Below, piece after piece: positions 17,035-24,959 of a stretch of DNA of 64,000 nucleotides. The notes under the pieces were generated by a model. The model did not search any database. It saw nothing but the letters and a program-made list of their open reading frames with translations, and had not been told where the DNA came from. The stretch is from Arenimonas caeni. Its GTDB lineage: Bacteria > Pseudomonadota > Gammaproteobacteria > Xanthomonadales > Xanthomonadaceae. The DNA lies in NCBI RefSeq assembly GCF_003024235.1, contig NZ_KZ679096.1, positions 18,538 through 82,537 of the forward strand, in the 5' to 3' direction. How positions within the stretch are numbered: position 1 is the first letter of the stretch; each line of letters opens with the position of its first letter. The translations under genes were made by a program, and so were the position numbers.

Positions 17035-17691
17035 ATGAAGCCGACCCTGCTCGCCCTCGGCCTGGCCCTTGCCCTTCCCGCCCACGCCGCCGATCGCCTT
17101 GCCGACTGGACGCACGGCGAAGCGGGCATCTACACCTACGATCGCGGCGGCCCGGTGAAAGTCGGCCAGGTGGCCGCGGACGGCACGCTGGTGTTCGAGT
17201 GGCCCTCGGCGCCGTCCACGCAACAGACCCTGGCGCGCACCTACCCCTCCTGCCTGGAGGACGGTTCGCCGATCGCCCGGCCCGGGGCCGCGGAGTTCTG
17301 GCCCACCTCGCTGTTCATCGCCACCGACGACTCCGGCGACGAGGAACTGGGCTCACTGCACCTGGCCACCGCGCCCGGGGTGGTGGCCTGGCAGGCCAGC
17401 TACGGCGAGGCGGACGCCGTCGAGGGCGCCTGGTTCCAGTACGTCCACGTGAGCCAGGCGGCGACGGTCGAGGCACGATGCGAGATGCCGACCTACACCG
17501 GCGAAGGCGAGGATAGCTACGTGCAGGCCACGGAGTTCGCGCTGGCCTTCGAAGCGGGCTGGAACCTGGTGCGCAACGACATCACCACGCTGCACGCCGC
17601 GCCGTCGGGCCGCAAGCACGCGGCGGGCGTTCGCACCAGCGTCCAGTCCGGACCGGACGCGGACGCGAGCTGGCATTTCCGCGCCTACTGA
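17035..17691 (+). CDS. Secreted protein of unknown function
   Basis: A 218-residue protein I do not recognise. It has a clear signal peptide (residues 1 to about 19, ending AHA). The mature part is acidic, with many Trp, Tyr and Gly residues and two cysteines that could pair. The composition suggests a beta-rich periplasmic or extracellular domain. The ATG at 17035 follows a GGAGG Shine-Dalgarno, 29 bases after the stop of the DUF3293 gene, so the two may share a transcript. It is convergent with the following SDR, 9 bases away. Confidence 0.65.
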   Translation: MKPTLLALGLALALPAHAADRLADWTHGEAGIYTYDRGGPVKVGQVAADGTLVFEWPSAPSTQQTLARTYPSCLEDGSPIARPGAAEFWPTSLFIATDDSGDEELGSLHLATAPGVVAWQASYGEADAVEGAWFQYVHVSQAATVEARCEMPTYTGEGEDSYVQATEFALAFEAGWNLVRNDITTLHAAPSGRKHAAGVRTSVQSGPDADASWHFRAY

Positions 17692-17700
17692 ACCAGCGCC

Positions 17701-18390
17701 TCAGACCCGGCCGGTCACCGGGATCAGCGCGCCGGTGATGGCGCCGGCCTCGTCGGAAAGCAGGAAGGCGATGGTCGCGGCCAGCTGCGCGGGCTGCACC
17801 CAGGCGCCGAAGTCCGCGTCGGGCATGTCGGCGCGGTTGGCCGGCGTGTCGATGATGCTCGGCAGCAGCGCATTGACGGTGATGCCGCGCGGCTTGAGCT
17901 CCTCGGCCAGGGCTTCGGTCAGGCGCATCACGCCGGCCTTGGAGGCGGCGTAGGCGCCCATGCCGGCGCCCGCCTTCACCGCGCCGTTGGCGCCGATGTT
18001 GATGATGCGGCCGCCATCGGGCAGGTGCGGCAGCGCCGCCTGCGTGGCCGCCACGGCGGTGCGCAGGTTCATCTGGTAAAGCTTGTCCCAGGTGTCGAGC
18101 GAACCGCCCTGCACCTTCTCCCAGGCGAAGCCGCCGGCGATGTTCACCAGGCCGTCGAGGCGGCTGTGGCGCCGGGCGATGGCGTCGAGGGCAGCAGCCG
18201 CCGAAGCGGCGTCGCCCAGGTCCACGCCGCCGTGCAGGCTGGCGGCGCCAAGCGCGGCGGGATCGCGCGGCGCATCGGCGCGGTCGATGGCGGCGACGCT
18301 GGCGCCGCGCGCCTGCAGCACCTGCACGACGGCGGTGCCGAGCGCGCCGAAGGCGCCGGTGATGGCGATGGTCTTGCCGACGAGGGACAT
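17701..18390 (-). CDS. Short-chain dehydrogenase/reductase lacking the usual catalytic serine
   Basis: A 229-residue SDR with the cofactor motif TGAFGALG (11-18), NIAG (83-86) and the catalytic pair Tyr147/Lys151 in YAASK. At the place of the classical serine (13 residues before the tyrosine) the sequence reads NIGANGA, with Ala134, so the standard Ser-Tyr-Lys triad is incomplete. The ATG at 18390 was chosen over one 30 codons upstream because the cofactor motif then begins at the usual position. It is divergent from the CPBP protease gene. The substrate is unknown. Confidence 0.85.
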   Translation of the reverse strand: MSLVGKTIAITGAFGALGTAVVQVLQARGASVAAIDRADAPRDPAALGAASLHGGVDLGDAASAAAALDAIARRHSRLDGLVNIAGGFAWEKVQGGSLDTWDKLYQMNLRTAVAATQAALPHLPDGGRIINIGANGAVKAGAGMGAYAASKAGVMRLTEALAEELKPRGITVNALLPSIIDTPANRADMPDADFGAWVQPAQLAATIAFLLSDEAGAITGALIPVTGRV

Positions 18391-18512
18391 GAATGGCTCC
18401 GGTAGTCCGAACGCCCGCATGGTACCCGAAGTGACTTTCGACACTGCGCGAAAGGCCCGCCGACCGGGCTTGATCGACATCCCGCCCGCCCGGGACGCCA
18501 GGAGTAGCCACC

Positions 18513-19235
18513 ATGGATGCCATCATCAACGCGTTCGTCATGGGCGCCGCCGCGTGGGCGCTGTTCCTGCTGATGCGCTGGCCGTCCCCGGCCTGGGCCT
18601 GGCGCGCCGGACTGCTGTTCGCGGGCTACCTGGCGCTCGACGACCTCGCCACCGCGCTGACGCAGTGGCTGCCTGCGGCCAACCTGCTGCCGGGTGGCTG
18701 GAACTGGGAAGGAAAGATCGCCAGTCTCGGCCTCGCGCTGCTGGTCATCGCCGCATTCGACCTCGACCGCAACGCGATCGGCTGGCAAGGCGTGCAGCGC
18801 AACACGCGCTCGACCTGGGTCGCCGTGGTTCTGCTGGTTGGCCTGAGCACGTCACTGGGCTTCGTGTTCCAGCCCGGCGCGCCCGACGCCGAAACCGTCG
18901 CCTTCCAGCTTTTGATGCCGGGCCTGGTCGAGGAGCTGGTGTACCGCGGCATCGCGCCGGCGCTGCTGCTGGGTGCGGTGCTGAAGCGCGGAGTTGCGCA
19001 GGGCATCCCGTGGCGCGCTGTCGTCGTGACGGGCCTGCTGTTCGGGCTCTGGCATGGCCTGTCGGTGAAGGGCGGCTTGCCCTCCTTCGACTGGATGCCC
19101 GCGGTGCTGCCGCTGGTGGGCGGCTTCGCCTACGGCTGGCTGCGCTTCCACTCCGGCAGCCTGCTGCCGGTGGTCATCGCGCATGCAGGCGGCAACCTGG
19201 CGTTCCACCTGCACGCGCTGTTCCCGGCGGGCTGA
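18513..19235 (+). CDS. CPBP-family intramembrane metalloprotease
   Basis: A 240-residue polytopic inner-membrane protein with about six to eight hydrophobic segments. The three CPBP (Abi/CAAX) motifs are present: EELVYRG (Glu140, Glu141, Arg145), FGLWH (His181) and IAHAGGN (His224, Asn228). Bacterial members act in prenyl-protein-like processing, bacteriocin immunity or signalling; nothing nearby identifies the target. A purine-rich stretch (CAGGAG) precedes the ATG at 18513. It converges on prpF, whose stop codon follows immediately. Confidence 0.88.
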   Translation: MDAIINAFVMGAAAWALFLLMRWPSPAWAWRAGLLFAGYLALDDLATALTQWLPAANLLPGGWNWEGKIASLGLALLVIAAFDLDRNAIGWQGVQRNTRSTWVAVVLLVGLSTSLGFVFQPGAPDAETVAFQLLMPGLVEELVYRGIAPALLLGAVLKRGVAQGIPWRAVVVTGLLFGLWHGLSVKGGLPSFDWMPAVLPLVGGFAYGWLRFHSGSLLPVVIAHAGGNLAFHLHALFPAG

Positions 19236-20417
19236 TCAGCCGGCGGGCACGCGCACCGCGCCTTCCATCAGCACGCGCGCGCTGCGGCTCATGATGGCCT
19301 TGCGCACCTGCCACTGGCCGTCCACGTTCGCGGCCTCGGCGCCCACGCGCAGGGTGCCGCTGGGGTGGCCGAAGCGAACCGCCTGGCGCTCGCCGCCGCC
19401 GGCCGCCTCGTTCACCAGCGTGCCGGGGATGGCCGCGGCGGTGCCGATGGCCACGGCGCAGGTGCCCATCATGGCGTGGTGCAGCTTGCCCATGGACAGC
19501 GCGCGCACGCACAGGTCGATGTCGCCGGCGGCGATGCGCTTGCCGCTGCTCACGACGTGGTCGGTGGGCGGCGCGACGAAGGCGATCTTGGGCGTGTGCT
19601 GGCGCTTGCTTGCCTCGGACACATCCCTGATCAGGCCCATGCGCACCGCGCCATGGGCGCGGATGGTCTCGAAGCGCGCCAGCGCGGCCGGGTCGCCGTT
19701 GATGGCGTCCTGCAGCTCGGTGCCGGTGTAGCCGATGTCCTTCGCGCGCACGAAGATGGTCGGGATGCCGGAGTTGATCATGGTGGCCTGGAAGCTGCCC
19801 ACGCCGGGCACCTCGAGGAGGTCAACGAGGTTTCCGGTGGGGAAGAGCGCGCCGCCGTCCTCGCCCTCGTCGGCCGGGTCCATGAACTCGAGCACGATCT
19901 CGGCGGCCGGGAAGGTGACGCCGTCGAGCTCGAAGTCGCCGGTCTCCTGCACCTCGCCGTTGCTGAGGGGCACGTGGCAGACGATGGTCTTGCCGATGTT
20001 GGCCTGCCAGATGCGCACCGGGAACACGCCGTCCTTCGGCAGCCGCGCCGGGTCGATGAAGCCGTTGGCGATCGCGAACGGGCCCACGGCGGTGCTGAGG
20101 TTGCCGCAGTTGCCGGACCAGTCGACGAAGGCGGTGTCGATGGAAACCTGGCCGTACAGATAATCCACGTCGTGGCCGGGCTGCGAGCTCCTGGAGATGA
20201 TCACGCACTTGCTCGTGCTCGACGTGGCGCCGCCCATGCCGTCGGTGTGCTTGCCGTACGGGTCGGGCGAGCCGATCACGCGCATCAGCAGCGCATCGCG
20301 CGCCGGGCCGGGCACGCGTGCGGCCTCGGGCAGGTCTTCGAGGCGGAAGAACACGCCTTTTGAGGTGCCGCCGCGCATGTAGATGGCGGGGATGCGGAGC
20401 TGCGGGGCATGCGACAT
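19236..20417 (-). CDS. prpF: 2-methylaconitate cis-trans isomerase PrpF
   Basis: A 393-residue enzyme of the diaminopimelate-epimerase fold that isomerises the aconitate product of AcnD so that a second aconitase can hydrate it, in the 2-methylcitrate route of propionate breakdown. The start, with MRGGTSKGVFF, the block GGATSSTSKC and the VDWSGNCGNLS segment are hallmark sequences, and the length fits PrpF (about 390-397). acnD lies two genes upstream in the same direction, which confirms the pathway. A YhhN-like gene sits between them. Confidence 0.95.
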   Translation of the reverse strand: MSHAPQLRIPAIYMRGGTSKGVFFRLEDLPEAARVPGPARDALLMRVIGSPDPYGKHTDGMGGATSSTSKCVIISRSSQPGHDVDYLYGQVSIDTAFVDWSGNCGNLSTAVGPFAIANGFIDPARLPKDGVFPVRIWQANIGKTIVCHVPLSNGEVQETGDFELDGVTFPAAEIVLEFMDPADEGEDGGALFPTGNLVDLLEVPGVGSFQATMINSGIPTIFVRAKDIGYTGTELQDAINGDPAALARFETIRAHGAVRMGLIRDVSEASKRQHTPKIAFVAPPTDHVVSSGKRIAAGDIDLCVRALSMGKLHHAMMGTCAVAIGTAAAIPGTLVNEAAGGGERQAVRFGHPSGTLRVGAEAANVDGQWQVRKAIMSRSARVLMEGAVRVPAG

Positions 20418-20436
20418 GGAAGAAGACTCCGGGAAA

Positions 20437-21093
20437 TCAGGGGGTCGGGGACGCCTGCGCGCGATGGCGCAGCAGGCCGAGGGCGATCAGGGTCTGGCCG
20501 GTGAAGTAGATGCTGACGATCACCAGCACCGCGTTCGGGAACGGCGCGGCGAACTTGTTCACGCCGATCAGCGAATCGGCGAGCAGGAACAGCATGGCGC
20601 CCAGCCACAGCAGGCGCGGCGCGGCTTCCACCCGGCAGGCCATCACAACCATGCCGAGCAGGCAGGCGATGTAGACCGACACGTGCACCTGCAGCGCGCC
20701 GGCCTTGGGTATCAGCCAGAAGGCCAGCAAGACGCTGTAGACGATCGCGGGCGTCGCCCGCAGCCAGCGCCAGGGCGAGCCCGCCGCGAGCTTCGCGAAC
20801 GCGACCAGGAAGGCGATCTGGTTCACCAGGAACGACGCCAGTGCCTGCCGGAACATGCCGTCGCGCTGCCCGTAGTCGAGGAAGAAATCGCCGGAGGCCG
20901 CGGCGACGTAGCCCAGCGCCAGCCAGCGGCCCGCCGCGCCCGGGAAGACCTGCCACATCAGCACCGCGAAGATCAGCATCGGCAGCGGCTTGAGCACCCA
21001 GCTGCCGGGATACGGCAGCCACGGAATCAGCGCGATGTAGACCAGGCCAAGGCCGATGGCGAGGGCCATCATCCTGCGTTGCACCGGCGTCAT
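20437..21093 (-). CDS. YhhN-family (lysoplasmalogenase-like) membrane protein
   Basis: A 218-residue inner-membrane protein with about eight predicted hydrophobic helices and the family features SGDFFLDYG and LADSLIG. Homologues hydrolyse the vinyl-ether bond of lysoplasmalogens (TMEM86/YhhN). It is placed between acnD (28 bases upstream) and prpF (19 bases downstream) on the same strand, so it is probably cotranscribed with methylcitrate-cycle genes. I see no metabolic reason for this. The ATG at 21093 fits the family N-terminus. Confidence 0.85.
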   Translation of the reverse strand: MTPVQRRMMALAIGLGLVYIALIPWLPYPGSWVLKPLPMLIFAVLMWQVFPGAAGRWLALGYVAAASGDFFLDYGQRDGMFRQALASFLVNQIAFLVAFAKLAAGSPWRWLRATPAIVYSVLLAFWLIPKAGALQVHVSVYIACLLGMVVMACRVEAAPRLLWLGAMLFLLADSLIGVNKFAAPFPNAVLVIVSIYFTGQTLIALGLLRHRAQASPTP

Positions 21094-21121
21094 CGCGCGT
21101 CCTCCTTCCGGAAACAGGGCC

Positions 21122-23731
21122 TCAGGCGGCCTGGGTGGAGGCGAGGAAGTCCTGGGCGAAGCGCTGCAGCACGCCGCCGGCCTCGTAGATCGAGACTTCC
21201 TCGTCGGAGTCGAGGCGGCACTGCACCGGCACTTCGATGCGCTCGCCGTCGCGGCGGTTCACCACCAGCGTCAGCGTGGCGCGCGGGGCACGCTCGCCGA
21301 GCACGTCGTAGGTTTCGGTGCCGTCCAGACCGAGCGTCTTGCGGGTGGTGCCGGGCAGGAACTCCAGCGGCAGCACGCCCATGCCGATCAGGTTGGTGCG
21401 GTGGATGCGCTCGAAGCCCTCGGCGACGATGGCCTCCACGCCCGCCAGGCGCACGCCCTTGGCCGCCCAGTCGCGGCTCGAGCCCTGGCCGTAGTCGGCA
21501 CCGGCGACGATGATCAGCGGCTGGCCGCGATCCATGTAGGTTTCGATCGCTTCCCACATGCGCATCACATTGCCTTCCGGCTCCACGCGCGCAAGCGAAC
21601 CCTGCTTCACCTTGCCGCCTTCGAGCACCATCTCGTTGAACAGCTTGGGGTTGGCGAAGGTGGCGCGCTGCGCGGTCAGGTGGTCGCCGCGGTGGGTGGC
21701 GTAGGAATTGAAGTCTTCTTCCGGCAGGCCCATCTTCGCCAGGTACTCGCCGGCGGCGCTGTCGGCGAGGATCGCGTTCGAGGGCGAGAGGTGGTCGGTG
21801 GTGATGTTGTCGCCCAGCAGCGCCAGCGGGCGCAGGCCCTGCAGCGTGCGCGGCTTGGCCAGCGCGCCTTCCCAGTAGGGCGGGCGGCGGATGTAGGTAC
21901 TCATTTCGCGCCAGTCGTACAGCGGGCTCACCTTCGCCGCGCTCTCGACCGCGATCTTGAACATCGGCTCGTACACCGCGCGGAACTGCTCGGGCTTCAC
22001 CGCCGCCTTCACGATCGCGTCGATCTCGGCGTCGCTCGGCCACAGGTCCTTGAGCAGGATGGGCGTGCCGTCGGCGCGGTGGCCCAGCGCGTCCTTCTCG
22101 ATATCGAAGCGGATGGTGCCGGCGATGGCATAGGCCACCACCAGCGGCGGCGAGGCCAGGAAGGCCTGCTTGGCGTAGGGATGGATGCGGCCGTCGAAGT
22201 TGCGGTTGCCGCTGAGCACCGCGGTGGCGTAGAGGTCACGCTCGATGATTTCCTGCTGGATCTTCGGGTCCAGCGCGCCGGACATGCCGTTGCAGGTGGT
22301 GCAGGCGAAGGCGACGATGCCGAAGCCCAGCTTCTCAAGCTCGGTCTTCAGGCCCGCTTCCTCGAGGTAGAGCGCCACGGCCTTCGAGCCCGGCGCCAGC
22401 GAGGACTTCACCCAGGGCTTGCGCACCAGGCCCAGTTCATTGGCCTTCCTGGCCAGCAGGCCAGCGGCGATGACGTTGCGCGGGTTGGAGGTGTTGGTGC
22501 ACGAGGTGATGGCGGCGATGATCACCGCGCCGTCGGGCATCAGGCCCTCGGCTTCCTGGGCGCGCGCGGCCTCGAGGTTGCCGGCGATGCCCTTGGCGGC
22601 GAGGTCCGTGGTGGCCACGCGCGCATGCGGGTTCGACGGGCCGGCCATGGTGCGCACGACGGACGAGAGGTCGAAGTGCAGCGTGCGCTCGTACTGCGCC
22701 TTGCCCAGCGAATCGGCCCACAGCCCGGCGGTCTTCGCATAGTTCTCCACCAGCGCCACCTGCTCGTCGCTGCGGCCGGTCAGGCGCAGGTAGTCGAGGG
22801 TGTTGCCGTCGATGAAGAACATCGCCGCGGTCGCGCCGTACTCGGGCGCCATGTTGGAGATGGTGGCGCGGTCGCCCAGCGTCAGCGCGGCGGCGCCTTC
22901 GCCGCGGAATTCGAGCCAGGCGCCCACGACCTTCTGCTTGCGCAGGAACTCGGTGAGCGAGAGCACGATGTCGGTGGCGGTGATGCCCGGCTGCGGCTTG
23001 CCGGTGAGCTCGACGCCGATGATGTCGGGCAGGCGCATCCACGAGGCGCGGCCGAGCATGACGTTCTCGGCCTCCAGGCCGCCGACGCCGATGGCGATAA
23101 CGCCCAGCGCATCCACGTGCGGCGTGTGGCTGTCGGTGCCCACACAGGTGTCGGGGAAGGCCACGCCGTCCTGCACGTAGATCACCGGCGACATCTTCTC
23201 CAGGTTGATCTGGTGCATGATGCCGTTGCCCGGCGGGATCACGTCCACGTTGCGGAACGCGAGCTTGGTCCAGTCGATGAAGTGGAAGCGGTCGGCGTTG
23301 CGGCGATCCTCGATGGCGCGGTTCTTGGTGAACGCATCCGGGTCGAAGCCACCGCACTCGACGGCCAGCGAGTGGTCGACGATCAGCTGCACCGGCACCA
23401 CCGGGTTGACCTGGGCCGGGTCGCCACCCTGGTCGGCGATGGCGTCGCGCAGGCCGGCCAGGTCCACCAGCGCGGTCTGGCCCAGGATGTCGTGGCAGAC
23501 CACGCGCGCCGGGAACCACGGGAAGTCCATGTCGCGGCGGCGCTCGATGAGCTGGCGCAGCGAGTCGTCGAGCGTGGCCGGGTCGCAGCGCCGCACCAGG
23601 TTCTCGGCCAGCACGCGCGAGGTGTAGGGCAGGCCGTCCCAGGCGCCGGGCTGCAGCGCTTCGACCGCCTCGCGGGCGTCGTACCAGTGCAGGGAGGTGC
23701 CGGGCAGCGGCTTGCGGTGCTTGGAGTTCAT
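21122..23731 (-). CDS. acnD: Fe/S-dependent 2-methylisocitrate dehydratase AcnD
   Basis: An 869-residue aconitase-superfamily enzyme that dehydrates 2-methylcitrate to 2-methylaconitate. The N-terminus (RKPLPGT, then LPYTSRVLAENLVRR) matches AcnD rather than AcnA. The 4Fe-4S cysteines are in ITSCTNTSNP and in ACTTCNGMSG, and the C-terminal swivel domain has GSSRDWAAKG. It works with PrpF encoded two genes on; prpB and prpC are not in the window. The ATG at 23731 has no visible Shine-Dalgarno because a perfect 10-base-pair dyad abuts it. Confidence 0.95.
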   Translation of the reverse strand: MNSKHRKPLPGTSLHWYDAREAVEALQPGAWDGLPYTSRVLAENLVRRCDPATLDDSLRQLIERRRDMDFPWFPARVVCHDILGQTALVDLAGLRDAIADQGGDPAQVNPVVPVQLIVDHSLAVECGGFDPDAFTKNRAIEDRRNADRFHFIDWTKLAFRNVDVIPPGNGIMHQINLEKMSPVIYVQDGVAFPDTCVGTDSHTPHVDALGVIAIGVGGLEAENVMLGRASWMRLPDIIGVELTGKPQPGITATDIVLSLTEFLRKQKVVGAWLEFRGEGAAALTLGDRATISNMAPEYGATAAMFFIDGNTLDYLRLTGRSDEQVALVENYAKTAGLWADSLGKAQYERTLHFDLSSVVRTMAGPSNPHARVATTDLAAKGIAGNLEAARAQEAEGLMPDGAVIIAAITSCTNTSNPRNVIAAGLLARKANELGLVRKPWVKSSLAPGSKAVALYLEEAGLKTELEKLGFGIVAFACTTCNGMSGALDPKIQQEIIERDLYATAVLSGNRNFDGRIHPYAKQAFLASPPLVVAYAIAGTIRFDIEKDALGHRADGTPILLKDLWPSDAEIDAIVKAAVKPEQFRAVYEPMFKIAVESAAKVSPLYDWREMSTYIRRPPYWEGALAKPRTLQGLRPLALLGDNITTDHLSPSNAILADSAAGEYLAKMGLPEEDFNSYATHRGDHLTAQRATFANPKLFNEMVLEGGKVKQGSLARVEPEGNVMRMWEAIETYMDRGQPLIIVAGADYGQGSSRDWAAKGVRLAGVEAIVAEGFERIHRTNLIGMGVLPLEFLPGTTRKTLGLDGTETYDVLGERAPRATLTLVVNRRDGERIEVPVQCRLDSDEEVSIYEAGGVLQRFAQDFLASTQAA

Positions 23732-23733
23732 GG

Positions 23734-23760
23734 GGCGGGCTCGTTTTGTTCGAGCCCGCC
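23734..23760 (-). promoter_or_regulatory. Perfect 10-bp inverted repeat directly before the acnD start codon
   Basis: GGCGGGCTCG and CGAGCCCGCC flank a 7-base AT-rich loop, ending two bases from the acnD ATG. It fills the place of the Shine-Dalgarno. A GATAAT hexamer lies just upstream on the same strand (23761-23766), so the repeat also overlaps the likely transcript start. It could be a repressor operator or an mRNA hairpin that limits initiation. Neither flank has a T-run, so it is not an intrinsic terminator. Confidence 0.6.
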
Positions 23761-23803
23761 ATTATCCGGGTTCTGGCCTGGCCAGGCACCTGGTGGGCCG
23801 GGC

Positions 23804-24892
23804 TCAGCGCGCCTGGCTTTCGGCCTGCTCCAGCTCCGGGACCGTCTCGCCGGCCTCGCGGTGGCAGACGTGGGCGCCGATGGGAAAACCATGGCCGCTG
23901 GCCATCCTCGGCAACCAGCGGTCGCTGGCTTCGACCGGCGACCAATCGGCGAACTCCAGGGCGCGCCGCTCGGCCTCGGCGCGCTGGTCGGCGGTGGACA
24001 GTTCGCCCAGCAGGTCCAATTCCTCCGCGATCTGCTTCCTGAGCGCGCCCGCGCCCCGGCTGTCGTTGCCGTCGAGCGCCAGGTGGGCGCGCCGGTACAG
24101 CGCCAGCGCCATCGCGCGATCCTCGGGCAAGGCCTGGGCCAGCAGGCCGTAGCGGCTGCTATGCAGGCCCGCCAGCGCATGCGCCACCCGCAGCGTCGTC
24201 GGCAGGTCACCCTCGCGCACCAGCTGCCAGGCCATGTCGGTGGCCGTCGCGCGATAGAGCGCCAGCTCGCCGGTGCTGGCCAGCAAACCATCGGGCGGCA
24301 GCGCATCGCCCCCCGCCCAAATGCGGCGGGCCGACAGGCTGCCCAGGCGCGCCGCCTGGTACCAGCGCTGCGCCATCACGCCCGGATCAAGCTCGGTGTA
24401 TCCGGCGCAGCGCTCGTTGCGCTCGGCCAGGCGCTGCTCGCGCCGGGCGAGATCGCGATCGAACTCGCTGCGGAACCGGGTGATCGCGGCGCTGTTCTTC
24501 TGCGCCTCGAGGCGGTCGAGCTCCTGGGTCTTTCGGCGCAGCCAGCGCACGTGCGTCTCGTGGTCGCCGCTCGACCAGCGGCAGGCGGAAAGCTCGTAGG
24601 CCAGCCGGCAGGCGGCACCCGGCTCGCCGGCCGCGGCGCGGCGCTCGAGCTCCTCGGCCACCTGGGCGAGCGGCGCGTCCAGCGGCGGCAGCGGGCCGGC
24701 CGGCGGCACGGGCGTGGTGGTGCCCACCGCCAGCAGGGCCGGCAGCTCGACCGCAGGATCCACGGCCGGCGCCGCGGCGACAGGCTCGGGAGCGGGTGGC
24801 GACGAGTCGGACCACCGCTCCCGCGAAAAGAACAGCACCGCGGCAACGACCACGGCGATGACGATGGCGATCAGGCGCAGGAACAGGCGCAT
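23804..24892 (-). CDS. Membrane-anchored protein of unknown function
   Basis: A 362-residue protein that I do not recognise. One transmembrane helix lies at residues 4-24 (RLIAIVIAVVVAAVLFF), followed by a Pro/Ala-rich spacer and a long helical domain rich in Ala, Leu, Glu and Arg. Short repeats such as GEPGAACRLAYELS and QRWYQAARLGSLSARRIW resemble loose Sel1/TPR-like units. The C-terminal domain would face the periplasm. The ATG at 24892 was chosen over an upstream one because the membrane helix then lies at the N-terminus. It lies between the flavoenzyme gene and acnD on the same strand, with 67 and 72 bases of spacing. Confidence 0.6.
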   Translation of the reverse strand: MRLFLRLIAIVIAVVVAAVLFFSRERWSDSSPPAPEPVAAAPAVDPAVELPALLAVGTTTPVPPAGPLPPLDAPLAQVAEELERRAAAGEPGAACRLAYELSACRWSSGDHETHVRWLRRKTQELDRLEAQKNSAAITRFRSEFDRDLARREQRLAERNERCAGYTELDPGVMAQRWYQAARLGSLSARRIWAGGDALPPDGLLASTGELALYRATATDMAWQLVREGDLPTTLRVAHALAGLHSSRYGLLAQALPEDRAMALALYRRAHLALDGNDSRGAGALRKQIAEELDLLGELSTADQRAEAERRALEFADWSPVEASDRWLPRMASGHGFPIGAHVCHREAGETVPELEQAESQAR

Positions 24893-24959
24893 GGAAGGCT
24901 CCGGGGGGCGGAGCGAACAGCCTAGCCGAAGCGGGCGCCGAACCGGCGGCGAATCCTTC

